A stretch of 64,000 nt of DNA, taken from Leptospira ainlahdjerensis. Lineage in GTDB: Bacteria > Spirochaetota > Leptospiria > Leptospirales > Leptospiraceae. Below the pieces are notes generated by a model. It had not been told where the DNA came from, did no database searches, and worked only from the letters and a program-made list of their open reading frames with translations. Location of the stretch: the NCBI RefSeq assembly GCF_016919175.1, contig NZ_JAFFPU010000075.1:433032-497031 (forward strand), given 5' to 3'. Every line of letters begins with the position of its first letter. The stretch's first letter is position 1. The translations under genes and the position numbers were made by a program. Positions 1 through 11,391 of the stretch are shown in pieces.

Positions 1-1
1 G

Positions 2-1402
2 AAAGAGGAGCGAATTCTAACCTTAGTTTCCGAATATTTGAATCAACCGCTCTGGATGATTCGATCTGCGATCGAAGAAATCGGCGACGTCCCGGAAGCG
101 ATTTCTCTTCTGACGGGAAATCCTTCTTCCAAATCCGCGATACGAACCGATGTCCTTTTAGAAAATGCGAATCAAATTATCAATTTGCATATCCGAGATA
201 AAGAAATCTTGTTTTCGATTTGGAATACCTTTCCGGTACCGGAGAAAATATTCTTTCACAAACTTCTCCTCGGAAAACAAAATATTAAAATTCACGAGAC
301 TCTTTTGATCGAGATCGTTGCCGACCTTTTTGATTTAGAAACCGGAATTCTTCTAAACAATTTCTTTACTTCGAAGCTCAATTTTAAAACGACTCCCATT
401 TTAAGAATTCTTTCCTCTTGGTTTCCGAATCGAAAACTCGAAAGACTCGACGAAGTTTCCATTTCAAAAAGGACCGATCCTTCTTTACCCAAAAATTGGC
501 TTTCTCCTTCTTCTTTTTTGAAAAATCAAATCTCAAAGGGAACACACTTTCTTCTTTTTCCGGATGGAATTTCTGCCCAAGCCATTCTCCATTCTTCCGG
601 TTTGTTTCTCTGGACAAAAAACGGTTTTCTTTTTGAAAACGAATTCCATTCCCTTTTTCGAGAATTCTCCAGAGTAAAAGAGAACGCCCATATCCTCGGA
701 TGGTTGGAAAAAAATCGAAGAGGGGAAGATATATTTGTATATTATGATATTTTGGAATATCAAGGTAGAGATCTTTCTTTGAATTCAATAAAAGAAAGAA
801 GAAAAATCCTGGATTCGATTTTTATCTCCGGGCTACCATCGATTCGCGGTATGGAATGGGGCATCCTTCCTGAGAAGATGGATTCCCGAGAATTTCAGAT
901 AAGGTTGTCAAAGGAATATCAAAGTGCTTATCTTTTTTATCCCGATCAGAATGAATTCTTGGAATTAAAAACCCCAGAACAAACCGTCAGAGCCGTTTTG
1001 CTTTATGGAAGAAAGGCGATGAGCAACGAGGGCTCCACTTTTTGGGAATTGAGTTTCGGAGTTCCGACCCATCTTGCGACCCATAGGGAGCAAGATGCTG
1101 AGTTACTTGCGACCGAAGATTCAAATCTAAATACGATCGCGAGAATCTCTCTGGACTCGAAACATCCTTTGTTTTTGGAAATCGATTCTTTTTTTAAGGA
1201 GAATACGATCGAAAAAAAAGGGCCGATCCGGGGAGTTCCTACAACTTGGAAAGCGGAACTTTCCTTTCAAAAAATTCTTCCTTCTAAGAGACATAAGATC
1301 GGGTTTTTTTTGGAAAATGTCAAGATCCGCGGAAAGATTTCTTCAGAAGAACCCCTTGGTTCTTTGGATTCGCTTTTGAGCTTGCGAGACATAAAAATGT
1401 AG
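2..1402 (+). CDS. ATP-dependent DNA ligase homologue, 5' incomplete, adenylation lysine absent
   Basis: The reading frame is open to the window edge, so the gene starts upstream; the first TTG in the window (38) is not a credible start. Blocks resemble the ATP-dependent ligase family linked to DNA-damage response: PLWMIRSAIEEIGDVPEAI near the visible start, a KLLLGKQNIKIHETL block, YYDILEYQGRDL (motif III-like), TVRAVLLYG, and the C-terminal RHKIGFF block. In active ligases motif I is E-x-K-x-D-G with the lysine as nucleophile. Here the aligned stretch reads FLLFPDG (about residues 171-177 counted from base 38), with phenylalanine where lysine is expected, and the RHKSG block reads RHKIG. I infer a catalytically dead paralogue or one with a structural role. 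The helicase and exonuclease partners that usually accompany this family are not downstream. Family assignment fairly sure; loss of activity is inference. Confidence 0.6.
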   Translation, partial: KEERILTLVSEYLNQPLWMIRSAIEEIGDVPEAISLLTGNPSSKSAIRTDVLLENANQIINLHIRDKEILFSIWNTFPVPEKIFFHKLLLGKQNIKIHETLLIEIVADLFDLETGILLNNFFTSKLNFKTTPILRILSSWFPNRKLERLDEVSISKRTDPSLPKNWLSPSSFLKNQISKGTHFLLFPDGISAQAILHSSGLFLWTKNGFLFENEFHSLFREFSRVKENAHILGWLEKNRRGEDIFVYYDILEYQGRDLSLNSIKERRKILDSIFISGLPSIRGMEWGILPEKMDSREFQIRLSKEYQSAYLFYPDQNEFLELKTPEQTVRAVLLYGRKAMSNEGSTFWELSFGVPTHLATHREQDAELLATEDSNLNTIARISLDSKHPLFLEIDSFFKENTIEKKGPIRGVPTTWKAELSFQKILPSKRHKIGFFLENVKIRGKISSEEPLGSLDSLLSLRDIKM

Positions 1403-1618
1403 GAACTCCTATGTTTTCCAGAAGAGCTCGAATCTGCCTCCGGAGAATTCTTCTAAAAGATAAATCGGAATTCTTATACTTCGTTTGGGCGACCAAGGCT
1501 CTGCGTATCGATTTCTATCTGCCCTGTAGAAAGTCGGAACTCCGGAAACATTGGAATCATGGAAGTAGCCTTTGTCCGATTCCAGAAGCAGACGATGCTT
1601 CGAAAACGTAGGAACTCC
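1399..1618. repeat. three GGAACTCC palindromic motifs in the spacer after the ligase gene
   Basis: GTAGGAACTCCTAT at 1399-1412 overlaps the ligase stop codon, GTCGGAACTCCGG lies at 1533-1545 and GTAGGAACTCC at 1608-1618. They have the same form as the ends of the dispersed 148-bp repeat elsewhere in the window (9266, 15173, 47166). The 290-bp stretch from 1403 to 1694 has open frames on both strands but none with a convincing start or recognisable protein, so I read it as spacer. Confidence 0.55.
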
Positions 1619-1694
1619 TCCAGAAATTTCTTCTCCGAAGCGATTCCTATTGGAGTTACTTGACAGAGACTCGGTTTCCAGTTTTTTGGTCGAT

Positions 1695-1841
<147 letters not shown>

Positions 1842-1926
1842 GACCGGCTTTTTCAAAGCATTCTTCTCCTGATCCCGTAAAACTCTTAGATCTTCCGAAC
1901 GTATTCTTCAACTCGGGCAGGACCTC

Positions 1927-2307
1927 ATGGAAGAAATCGAACTCACTAAAGAATTCCGCTTCGACGCCGCTCACCTTCTTCCCAACGTACCCGACGGCCA
2001 TAAATGCAAAAGACTTCACGGTCATAGCTTTCGTTTTAAACTTCATCTCAAAGGTAAAATCGATCCTCATACCGGTTGGTTGATCGATTATGCGGAAGTC
2101 AGTAAGATCGTAAAACCTCTCATCGAAAATCATCTCGATCATTATTATCTCAACGACGTTCCAGGCCTGGAGAATCCGACTTCGGAAAATATTTCTATCT
2201 GGCTCTGGAATCATCTCAAACCACTTCTTCCTCTTTTGTATAAAATTACTCTCAACGAAACCTGTACAAGCGCTTGTATCTACGAAGGTCCGAAAAATTC
2301 TCACTGA
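1927..2307 (+). CDS. queD: 6-carboxy-5,6,7,8-tetrahydropterin synthase QueD
   Basis: Converts dihydroneopterin triphosphate to 6-carboxytetrahydropterin, the step before QueE and QueC in the route to 7-cyano-7-deazaguanine and queuosine. The protein (126 residues, normal for the family) shows the zinc histidines at His16 (DAAH) and His31/His33 (LHGH) and the catalytic cysteine Cys27 in KCKRLHGH. DYAEVSKIV and the C-terminal ET-T-C block also fit QueD. An AGGAC sequence lies just upstream of the ATG. The gene is followed by queC after 15 bp, so the two are surely cotranscribed; queE and queF are not in the window. Confidence 0.93.
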   Translation: MEEIELTKEFRFDAAHLLPNVPDGHKCKRLHGHSFRFKLHLKGKIDPHTGWLIDYAEVSKIVKPLIENHLDHYYLNDVPGLENPTSENISIWLWNHLKPLLPLLYKITLNETCTSACIYEGPKNSH

Positions 2308-2322
2308 AAAGAGAGGCGAGTT

Positions 2323-3042
<720 letters not shown>

Positions 3043-3106
3043 TCCCATCGGTTTACCCGGCCTTTCCATGCTCTTTGGGAAGGAATCTCTGATTAGGAAA
3101 AGTTAT

Positions 3107-4797
<1,691 letters not shown>

Positions 4798-4822
4798 AAG
4801 GTTTCCTTCTTTCTAAAATTAT

Positions 4823-4856
4823 AAAGCCGGACTGTAGAAAGTCCGGCTTTTTTATT
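4823..4856 (+). terminator. rho-independent terminator after pntB
   Basis: An 11-bp perfect stem AAAGCCGGACT / AGTCCGGCTTT (4823-4833 with 4840-4850) closes a 6-base loop and runs into a T-rich tract. It lies 25 bp after the pntB stop. Confidence 0.9.
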
Positions 4857-5702
4857 TTATCGGCCGTTCCGGAAAATCCGTCCGCCGAAAACAAAAGCAT
4901 CTTTGGACAAATCCATCATTCTGCGAAAAATATTCACTCGATTTCAAAAATGACGCATAACGTTACGTTCGTTCGAGCCATATCAAAACGAATTCAGGGT
5001 AAAATTCATTCAGACAAAGGAGAAAATTAAGATTCCAGTGCGATCTTTTTCGGAACTATCACCGTTTTAGAGCCGGTATCCTTGCTTTCTTGAAAAGAAT
5101 AGAAAAAAAGTTTCTATGGATTTTTTTAAGAAATTTATTTTTCCCGAATAATACATTGGAATTAGTTGTGTAATTCGATTTCGCACCAGATCTCTTTCCT
5201 GAGACTTCTATTAAGGTATCCTTGGAAGTGTCTATAGTTGTTCTTTAGTAGCAACATCGTTTTTCCAAGATGCTGATCCAGAAAAAGTATCCAACTATTC
5301 ATAAAGAAGGAGAAGGTTATACATATTCGTCCCGAGGTCGCAAAACATTTTGGTAAAATGCTCCCTCAAAGATATGTACTGATAGAGTATTTCAGCTGAT
5401 AGTCAGGTAAAAATCAGAGGCCCTGATTTCTTTGTTTTTCTCCTTGGATTCTTCAAACTGAGAATTACAAAGCGGAAGTCCGAACTTGCAAAGACAAATG
5501 CTAAGAACTTAGAATTGGCAATCCTTTTTACTTTTTTCTTCGATAAAATGAAATCTGTCTTTTTTACAATCTCCCAATTCCAAAAGAATGAAGAAGACGG
5601 TAACAGATCGATCGGTTCCTCGACTATTTTTTCATTCTATAATCCGATAAAAAAAAGCAGATTAAAACTGAAATAATTTCAGAACTCGCTGTTATCCATC
5701 CC
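4857..5702. other. 846-bp stretch without a recognisable gene
   Basis: No frame here has a convincing start, ribosome-binding site and familiar protein. The plus strand has an open frame from about 5390 to a TAA near 5672 with no plausible initiator before an internal ATG, and short Met-initiated fragments elsewhere. It could be a decayed gene plus the long upstream region of the lipoprotein at 5703. Base composition is A/T-rich near 5500-5700. Confidence 0.5.
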
Positions 5703-6671
5703 ATGAGACAATCTTCCATTCAAACATTTCTATTTCTGAACATTCTTCTTTTCGTGAGCTGTAAAGATTCGAAGGATGAAATTCCGCTCATCACTCTTCT
5801 TGGAATTGCTCAAGCGAAAGAGTATCAAAATGTGATTTCCGGACCGGTTCTAATTGATCAAGAATCCGAATTGACAAATTACAAAATTCAAATATTTAAC
5901 CCTTCTCAAAATATCCTCGTCATCGGATATTTTTCAAAACCGGCCGGGCTCGGAAAGTTCCCTCTGATCGTTATGATGCACGGCTGTGGCGGCGCTTATT
6001 CTTACAACGACCCTACCAGGGGTGTTGCTTCTCTTTTTACCGAGTGGGCCGGACGCGGAAAGAATCTGGGATACGCAACCTTGCTTTTGGATAGCTTCAC
6101 CCCAAGAAATGCAGAACAAAATCAGTGTGGTAACGGATCCGGCATAGGAACCTCCGAGGTTACAGATCGACCGACGGACGCATACGCTGCTTTAGATTAC
6201 GTACGAAGATCTGCAATCATTCAGAACGAGAGAATCGTTCTACTAGGATGGTCTCACGGAGGAAGCAGCGTAATCTCAACCGTGGATACGAATTCCACAC
6301 TTCAATACAGAACTAAATATCCAAAACCTTTCAAAGCGGTGATTTCGTATTACCCCGGTTGCGGATTAAACAGCGCTTTCGGCGGAATTTCTACAAGCAG
6401 CTATCTACCTTACACACATCTCAAGATTCTCGCGGCGCAATTAGATCCACTTTATACCGGTGGATTTTGTGATGATAGAATCGCTCGTGCGCAAACCTTA
6501 GGCGCCGGTATCGGAACCGGCAATTCTATATCAATGACGGTCTATCCAAATGCTCATCATAGTTTCGATCAGGCAAAAGCAGTCAACGATCAATTCGATA
6601 TCAACGATGTGACTGCAAAACCTTTAGCAAACCAGGAAGCCGTCAATTTCTTTCAATTACACAATCCTTGA
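5703..6671 (+). CDS. lipoprotein of the dienelactone hydrolase family (alpha/beta hydrolase)
   Basis: The N-terminus is a lipoprotein signal peptide ending in LLFVSC with Cys20 as the lipidated residue, so the enzyme is probably anchored in an envelope membrane. The hydrolase core shows the oxyanion region MMHGCGG (near His93), the nucleophile elbow GWSHGG with Ser184, a TDAYAALDYV helix before it, an acidic strand AAQLDPLY and the catalytic histidine in NAHHSFD near the C-terminus. Family members hydrolyse dienelactones or other esters; the substrate here cannot be told. It stands alone, preceded by the long gene-free stretch. Confidence 0.8.
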   Translation: MRQSSIQTFLFLNILLFVSCKDSKDEIPLITLLGIAQAKEYQNVISGPVLIDQESELTNYKIQIFNPSQNILVIGYFSKPAGLGKFPLIVMMHGCGGAYSYNDPTRGVASLFTEWAGRGKNLGYATLLLDSFTPRNAEQNQCGNGSGIGTSEVTDRPTDAYAALDYVRRSAIIQNERIVLLGWSHGGSSVISTVDTNSTLQYRTKYPKPFKAVISYYPGCGLNSAFGGISTSSYLPYTHLKILAAQLDPLYTGGFCDDRIARAQTLGAGIGTGNSISMTVYPNAHHSFDQAKAVNDQFDINDVTAKPLANQEAVNFFQLHNP

Positions 6672-6781
6672 ATATTTCCAAAATCATCCGATGCCAAATT
6701 CAAAAATAATTTACTTTTTAAATATATTGATTCAAATGTATATTCTTTAATTTTAATATATTCAATTTCAAAAGAGGTTCC

Positions 6782-7666
6782 ATGATCAAACGTACACTTA
6801 CTTTTCAAAATGAAACATCCGATAAATTTTGGAAATTAGAATCCTCCGGACTTTCCTTTACGGTAACCTTTGGAAAAACGGGAACCGCGGGACAAACACA
6901 GACAAAAACCTTCGATTCGGAGGATAAATGTATAAAGGAAGCAGAAAAGCTTATAAACGAAAAACTTAAAAAAGGGTACAAGGACGATTCTCCCGCAGAT
7001 TTTCTTTCTGAATGGAAATCTACGCTCGATTCAAATCCGCCTAAGGAAGCATTTATAAAACACTTCTCATTTCTGACGGAAAACGAAGAAGACAAAGACA
7101 TTCTTAAAAAACTTTCCGAAAGTCTGATTTCTTTTTCAGTCAATGAAACGGAAAAAACTTTAATCGCCGAAATCAAAATTAAGGATCTTGCGGATGAAAA
7201 CGCAAAGCTTATCTGCCGCCCCCCGTTTACCAAATTTCCCGAAAAAAGTCTGCCTAAGAGCTACGTAAAAACCACTAAAATTCACAATGGAATTTATTAC
7301 GAAGACTTCGGAGGAGGTTCAATCGGTTTTTTCGGATTGGACGAAAACGGAAAAATCAATGTTGGAGGATGGGAGCCGGAAGCAATCGAAGAAGGTGACA
7401 ATGAAGAATTCTTGGAAGCTTTGGAAAATAAAGAACTATCACTGGACGACGTTCCTTGTATTATCGAGTTTGGTCAGAACTGGATTTTAAGCAATCCTCT
7501 GAAAAAGACGATCCACAAAGAGCCCGCTTATTTGTTCGTATCTCACGAAGACTGCGAAGTCGTGAAAATCCAAGAAGCAGATCGACTTCTCTTTGGACAA
7601 ATGCTTTTGCGGGTCTTAGCACAGAGAATTCTCGATATTGAATTTTTTCCGGAAATCTATTCTTAA
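6782..7666 (+). CDS. WGR-domain protein
   Basis: The first ~70 residues match a WGR domain: a short strand, then [25 protein letters not shown] and a helix [18 protein letters not shown]. The remaining ~220 residues are acidic and contain a [19 protein letters not shown] stretch resembling SMI1/KNR4-like or immunity-type surfaces, but I cannot assign that part. WGR domains occur in PARPs and in bacterial proteins of unclear role (often called molybdate metabolism regulators). An AGAGG ribosome-binding site precedes the ATG. The small genes downstream may be functionally linked. Confidence 0.75.
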   Translation: MIKRTLTFQNETSDKFWKLESSGLSFTVTFGKTGTAGQTQTKTFDSEDKCIKEAEKLINEKLKKGYKDDSPADFLSEWKSTLDSNPPKEAFIKHFSFLTENEEDKDILKKLSESLISFSVNETEKTLIAEIKIKDLADENAKLICRPPFTKFPEKSLPKSYVKTTKIHNGIYYEDFGGGSIGFFGLDENGKINVGGWEPEAIEEGDNEEFLEALENKELSLDDVPCIIEFGQNWILSNPLKKTIHKEPAYLFVSHEDCEVVKIQEADRLLFGQMLLRVLAQRILDIEFFPEIYS

Positions 7667-7736
7667 AGTTATAGTTTTGTTCGAAGGATATCCGCGTTAG
7701 AACTTTTGCGGAAAATTTTAAAATCGGTTTCGATCT

Positions 7737-7943
7737 TTGCAATTCCTTCGTCGGATTTACGATAAAGAAAGAATCAGCTCCGATCTAAAAGTTGAAATAA
7801 AAAGAATCCTTTTGGATTCACTTGAAAAAAACCAAGTTCGATTTCAAAATTTTTCTTCGGATGATCTTTTTTCAAAAAGGGGAAGCAAAAGAGTGTATTT
7901 ATTAGAATTTTTAATTCTAACTTTTAACGGTGATACATTATGA
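7737..7943 (+). CDS. small protein of unknown function, possible remnant
   Basis: A 68-residue frame with a TTG start, basic at the N-terminus and hydrophobic at the C-terminus (VYLLEFLILTF). Its stop overlaps the ATG of the next gene in an ATGA, a common sign of translational coupling, which is the main reason for listing it. No clear ribosome-binding site and no family recognised; it could be the 3' remnant of a longer gene. Confidence 0.35.
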   Translation: MQFLRRIYDKERISSDLKVEIKRILLDSLEKNQVRFQNFSSDDLFSKRGSKRVYLLEFLILTFNGDTL

Positions 7944-8548
7944 AAACGGAATTTATGATTCGTATCGTTGAGATGGATCCCGAGGTAGGGTTTACGGGTC
8001 ATCTTGTATTAGTTCCAATAGAAGATCTAAGTCCGGCCTCCATCAGGAACGCGATCGATACTTGGAGGAGAATTCTTAAAAATGCGGAAGATCTCGTTTT
8101 ATCCGATCCTATCTTCGAGGACTCGGATCCGTGGTTCGGTTTCGGAGTAACGATCGAAGATCAAACGTTCGACGAACAAGCTCTATTTTCGGAAATTCGA
8201 ACCTTTGATCCTTTGATCGAAATTTCGGTTTCGGAATACATAGAAGCCTTGATCGAATTCAACGAAGAGAACGATGACGAAGGACTTTCTACACACGAAG
8301 AACTGGAAACGGGAACCTATGCGATTCTTTGGCTTCTTCAAAAAAATTTAAAGTATCTGTCTCTTTACCTTCGATATCTAAATTCTTTAGACTTGGACCA
8401 TACGGTGGCTCAGTTGGACGTTCTGTTCCAGTTAGCAAAACAATATTCTCCCCTTGAGTTGGAACCGCTGAAAGAGTTCGCAAAGAAAAAAGACGCTCAA
8501 ATTTTAAACGATTGGTTGGATGCGGATCGCGCCTGGAAAGAAACATGA
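7940..8548 (+). CDS. acidic protein of unknown function, 202 residues
   Basis: Soluble, strongly acidic protein with a mixed N-terminal half (VGFTGHLVLVPIEDL, then FGVTIEDQTF) and a helical C-terminal half rich in Leu and Asp/Glu. No signal peptide or membrane segment. The start is coupled to the preceding small frame by ATGA. Acidic soluble proteins next to WGR or SMI1-type genes sometimes act as immunity or chaperone-like partners, but nothing here proves that. Confidence 0.6.
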   Translation: MKTEFMIRIVEMDPEVGFTGHLVLVPIEDLSPASIRNAIDTWRRILKNAEDLVLSDPIFEDSDPWFGFGVTIEDQTFDEQALFSEIRTFDPLIEISVSEYIEALIEFNEENDDEGLSTHEELETGTYAILWLLQKNLKYLSLYLRYLNSLDLDHTVAQLDVLFQLAKQYSPLELEPLKEFAKKKDAQILNDWLDADRAWKET

Positions 8549-8557
8549 AGGATTCCT

Positions 8558-8576
8558 GAAAAGCGCAGGCTTTTTC
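8558..8576 (+). terminator. probable terminator
   Basis: GAAAAGC (8558-8564) and GCTTTTTC (8569-8576) pair around a GCAG loop, leaving a run of Ts. It sits 10 bp after the acidic-protein stop. Confidence 0.5.
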
Positions 8577-8661
8577 TAAGAACTTTATTCGAACGGATTC
8601 ACGCCGGGCTTGGATACGGAAAAGAATTGAATTGTCCAAAGCCGGTTTCATTCTATAGAAT

Positions 8662-9078
8662 ATGGAACAGAAAGATTATAGCGACGAGGTTCGACTTCAT
8701 AGATCCAGGTTCATTCGTTTTTTCCTATTTGTCGCGGGTTCTATTTCCTTAGTCCTGGGGATCATAGGAATTTTTACTCCTATTCTTCCAACGACTCCAT
8801 TCTTACTTTTGTCTGCGGCTTGTTACGCGAGGACCTCCCATCGATTTTACAATTGGCTTATGAACAATCGGTATTTCGGAACCTACATTCGGGACTGGAG
8901 AATTCACAAGATGATTCCTCTTCGGGCCAAGATCATTGCGATTTCGATGATCTTTATATCGATCGGAACCACCGTTTTCTTTTTTATTCCAATCTTAGCC
9001 GTAAAAATTCTGGTTTCTCTTATCGGAGTTCTGGTAGTCGTTTATTTGATTCGAATCCCGACCAAACGGGAAAGCTAA
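8662..9078 (+). CDS. DUF454 (YbaN-type) inner-membrane protein
   Basis: A 138-residue protein with a hydrophobic pair of helices at residues 15-50 containing the family signature GIIGIFTPILPTTPFLLLS, a loop with SHRFYNWLMNNRYFG-type residues, WRIHKMIP, and two further hydrophobic helices at the C-terminus. This is the arrangement of the DUF454 family of small inner-membrane proteins, whose function is unknown. It stands alone and is followed by a palindrome at 9095. Confidence 0.82.
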   Translation: MEQKDYSDEVRLHRSRFIRFFLFVAGSISLVLGIIGIFTPILPTTPFLLLSAACYARTSHRFYNWLMNNRYFGTYIRDWRIHKMIPLRAKIIAISMIFISIGTTVFFFIPILAVKILVSLIGVLVVVYLIRIPTKRES

Positions 9079-9094
9079 CGTTTTAAAAATTTTT

Positions 9095-9108
9095 GTCGGA
9101 GTTCCGAC
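9095..9108. repeat. palindrome GTCGGAGTTCCGAC
   Basis: A near-perfect 14-bp inverted repeat 17 bp after the DUF454 stop. The identical sequence forms one end of the repeat copy at 47166-47312. Confidence 0.6.
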
Positions 9109-9265
9109 AAAAGCCCGCTCCTAATTATCGTTGTACAAAATGCAACTCTGTGATAGAGAAGAAATCTCTCGATTTTTTCCGGCAAACCAGTCTCTCCACC
9201 TTAGGACAGAACCTACCCGCAGTTCAGAGGAGATTCAACGAGAATCGTCCCGAGAAAAGGGTTTT

Positions 9266-9412
9266 GTAGGAATTCCTACACGGGAATTTTTTCTTGCAAA
9301 ATTAGAATTTTTTGATATAGGGAAGTCACTGGAGTTTTTCCGCCTCCACTCCCCTCCACCCGAAACTCGGGCGGGGCGCGCGACTTTCACAGAGGAGCGT
9401 CGTAGTTCCGAC
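9266..9412. repeat. dispersed ~148-bp repeat, copy A (plus orientation)
   Basis: Bounded by the palindrome GTAGGAATTCCTAC (9266-9279) and GTCGTAGTTCCGAC (9399-9412). Internal blocks shared with the other copies are CTTGCAAAATTAGAATTTT, a GAT.TAG.GGAAGTC stretch, a C-rich block with CCACCCGAAA, GGGCGGGGCG and GACTTT.ACAGAG. Similarity also continues some 30-70 bp upstream of 9266 (GAGAATCGTCCCGAG). It lies between convergent genes and encodes nothing convincing. Confidence 0.8.
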
Positions 9413-9424
9413 TGAAATCCTTAT

Positions 9425-10486
9425 TCAATAAGGAGACCGGGAAGGGAACATATGAAAAACTTTCGAGTCGTTGTCTTTAAGGAGTTCTGCGATGTCTAAT
9501 GCTTCCTGCACCTTTCTCCTCTTATCGGGCTCCTCTTGCAGCCAAGAAGTCACAAAAGATTCCAATCTCCTGTAATCTTTGATAAAAGAAAGAGAACGTA
9601 TATATTCGATCTTATCTTCTTCTTCCGCAATTCTAAACTGAATCACTTGTTGATAAGTCGCGGCTGCAGCGCGATAATTCCCCGTATTGTAATAGGCGTG
9701 AGCTAAAAATCTTTTTTCCTGAAAAGGCAGTTCTCCGTAGAGATTGTAGATTTTAATCGCTTTTCTAAAATTCTGATGAAGGTCCATTACAAGTCTTGCA
9801 TGGATTAGCATGTATTCTCTGGATTGAAAGCCGTCTTTTACGAATTCCACACACTGAGAATACGCGTCCGCCTTGTTGCCCAAAAGGAAATTCGATTTTA
9901 AGAGAAGAAGTTTGGCAGCTCTAAAATTCGGTTTTAGTTCGATCGCCCTTTCCGCTTCCGCTTTTGCGCGAAGATAATTTCCGGTCTCGAAATATGCGAG
10001 AGCTAGATTGATTCTATAGAATGGATTGTAATTCGATAATTCTACGGCTTTCTGAAAGTATTCCAGGGATCGCGGCCATTTGTTTCTCTGAACAAAAATC
10101 ATCCCGAGTTGATAATAGGAAGGGTCGTGCCCCGGCTGAATCTGAATCGCCCTGAGAAGAGAATTCTTAGCTTGCGGATATCGACCCTGAGCATAAAGAA
10201 AAGAACCCTTGAGATAATGATATTCCACCGTATTCTCATCCAACTTCTTGATTCTTTCGATATTAGCGGAAGCCTTCGAGAGATTGTTAGCCCGAATAAG
10301 ATTCACCGTCTCCGTATTGAGAGCCGCGATTTGTACCCTTCTTCTCGCCGCGTCGGTAGGCGAACCGGAATTGTCCAAGTTCGGAGTCGGGGAAACGTTC
10401 CCCGGAAGATTTTCCTCTTCGTCTTCCGCAAAAAGAAATCCGGAGAAACAGAAAGTTAGGAGCAGAAGAAATAGAAGTCGTTTCAT
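9425..10486 (-). CDS. secreted tetratricopeptide-repeat protein
   Basis: A cleavable signal peptide (LLFLLLLTFCFSGFLFA, cut before EDEEE) is followed by an acidic, Pro/Asn-rich linker and then about seven TPR units from residue 50 to the end, for example YHYLKGSFLYAQGRYPQAK and PSYYQLGMIFVQRNKWPRS. TPR proteins of this kind act as scaffolds in the periplasm or at the outer membrane; no partner is evident. The stop codon lies 13 bp from the end of repeat copy A. Confidence 0.8.
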   Translation of the reverse strand: MKRLLFLLLLTFCFSGFLFAEDEEENLPGNVSPTPNLDNSGSPTDAARRRVQIAALNTETVNLIRANNLSKASANIERIKKLDENTVEYHYLKGSFLYAQGRYPQAKNSLLRAIQIQPGHDPSYYQLGMIFVQRNKWPRSLEYFQKAVELSNYNPFYRINLALAYFETGNYLRAKAEAERAIELKPNFRAAKLLLLKSNFLLGNKADAYSQCVEFVKDGFQSREYMLIHARLVMDLHQNFRKAIKIYNLYGELPFQEKRFLAHAYYNTGNYRAAAATYQQVIQFRIAEEEDKIEYIRSLSFIKDYRRLESFVTSWLQEEPDKRRKVQEALDIAELLKDNDSKVFHMFPSRSPY

Positions 10487-10520
10487 ACTTTTTTTTTAGA
10501 GGAAAAAATATCGGTCCGAC

Positions 10521-10880
10521 TCAGTTCTTTTCAAAGAACTCTATGTTATCTTCTTTTTTGTTTAGGAGTTGAAGTTCCCTTTCATTCACTTTCAGAATTC
10601 TATATTCCAAATCAAAGGCCAGATCCGCGAGATTAAAATGAATATCATCGTCTTTCATTTTATAAGTAAGATGAAAGGTATCATATTTTGCCAAGCCGTC
10701 CGGGAGAATGAGAAGATGACTTCCCTTCCCTTTATCCGGATCCTTACATTCACCCTTTTCAGGACAATTCTTTACTTTTACCCAATCCCCCAAAATCAAC
10801 TCTTCCTTCTTTTTACAGGAGGAAAGAAGAATGAGCGCAAGAGTTAGAATGAGAACAATTTTTTTCATAGATTCAAACAT
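10521..10880 (-). CDS. small lipoprotein
   Basis: The signal peptide MKKIVLILTLALILLSSC gives a clear lipobox with lipidated cysteine followed by KKKEE. The start is set at 10880 (MFESMKKIV) because AAGGA lies 5 bases before that ATG; 10868 is the alternative. The mature part is about 95 residues, begins LILGDWVKV and resembles small beta-barrel lipocalin-like domains that start with a GxW pattern, but that is only a resemblance. It lies 34 bp upstream of the TPR gene on the same strand, so they are probably cotranscribed. Confidence 0.75.
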   Translation of the reverse strand: MFESMKKIVLILTLALILLSSCKKKEELILGDWVKVKNCPEKGECKDPDKGKGSHLLILPDGLAKYDTFHLTYKMKDDDIHFNLADLAFDLEYRILKVNERELQLLNKKEDNIEFFEKN

Positions 10881-10975
10881 AGAGATCCTTCCTTGCTTGT
10901 CCAATGAAAATCGGAGTCAAAGAACGGGAAGCGATCGCAGTTTGTGAGAAGAATCAGGGGACGAAAGCGGGAGAA

Positions 10976-11284
10976 TCACTGATGATCGATATATTCTTTT
11001 AAGTTCAGAACCTCAAACGTATTTAGGAGGTCGGGATGAATCGCGCTAATCGTGCAGGAGATTCCTTCCGATCTGGCATTCTTTAAAAACCAAACCAGAG
11101 AGCTTATGGAAATCGAATTCATCACCGGAATATCCCCCAGATTGAGAATGATCGACTTCGGCTTTTTAGCGATAGCGTCCATGAGCATGGTTCGAAATGC
11201 ATAATAGTCGTTAAAGAGGATGGTAAGATCCGGAGTAATTTCGACTGTTTCTGAATTGTCTGACATTTTAAGATTCGCTTTCAA
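10976..11284 (-). CDS. STAS-domain protein (anti-sigma-factor-antagonist type)
   Basis: A 102-residue single-domain protein with the STAS pattern: a strand, KPKSIILNLGDIPVMNSISISSL with the serine-rich loop where SpoIIAA-type proteins are phosphorylated, then a helix WFLKNARSEG and strand CTISAI. Such proteins bind serine-kinase anti-sigma factors or sit in phosphorelay switches. The start could be the TTG at 11284 (AAGGA ten bases upstream) or the ATG at 11266 (MSDNSE), which has no visible ribosome-binding site. It is divergent from flgB; a link to flagellar regulation is only positional. Confidence 0.8.
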   Translation of the reverse strand: MKANLKMSDNSETVEITPDLTILFNDYYAFRTMLMDAIAKKPKSIILNLGDIPVMNSISISSLVWFLKNARSEGISCTISAIHPDLLNTFEVLNLKEYIDHQ

Positions 11285-11391
11285 GTTGTTAGCGTCCTTA
11301 TATTCCTTCGGACGAAAAAAACTTTCCTAACTAAAAAAAATCTCTCGTGGAAAACGCAAATTCAACCGATTTTTTTGAGGGGAGAGAAATA

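Noticed and set aside
5390..5672. Open plus-strand frame before the hydrolase lipoprotein
   Set aside because: No start codon before an internal ATG and no protein family recognised.
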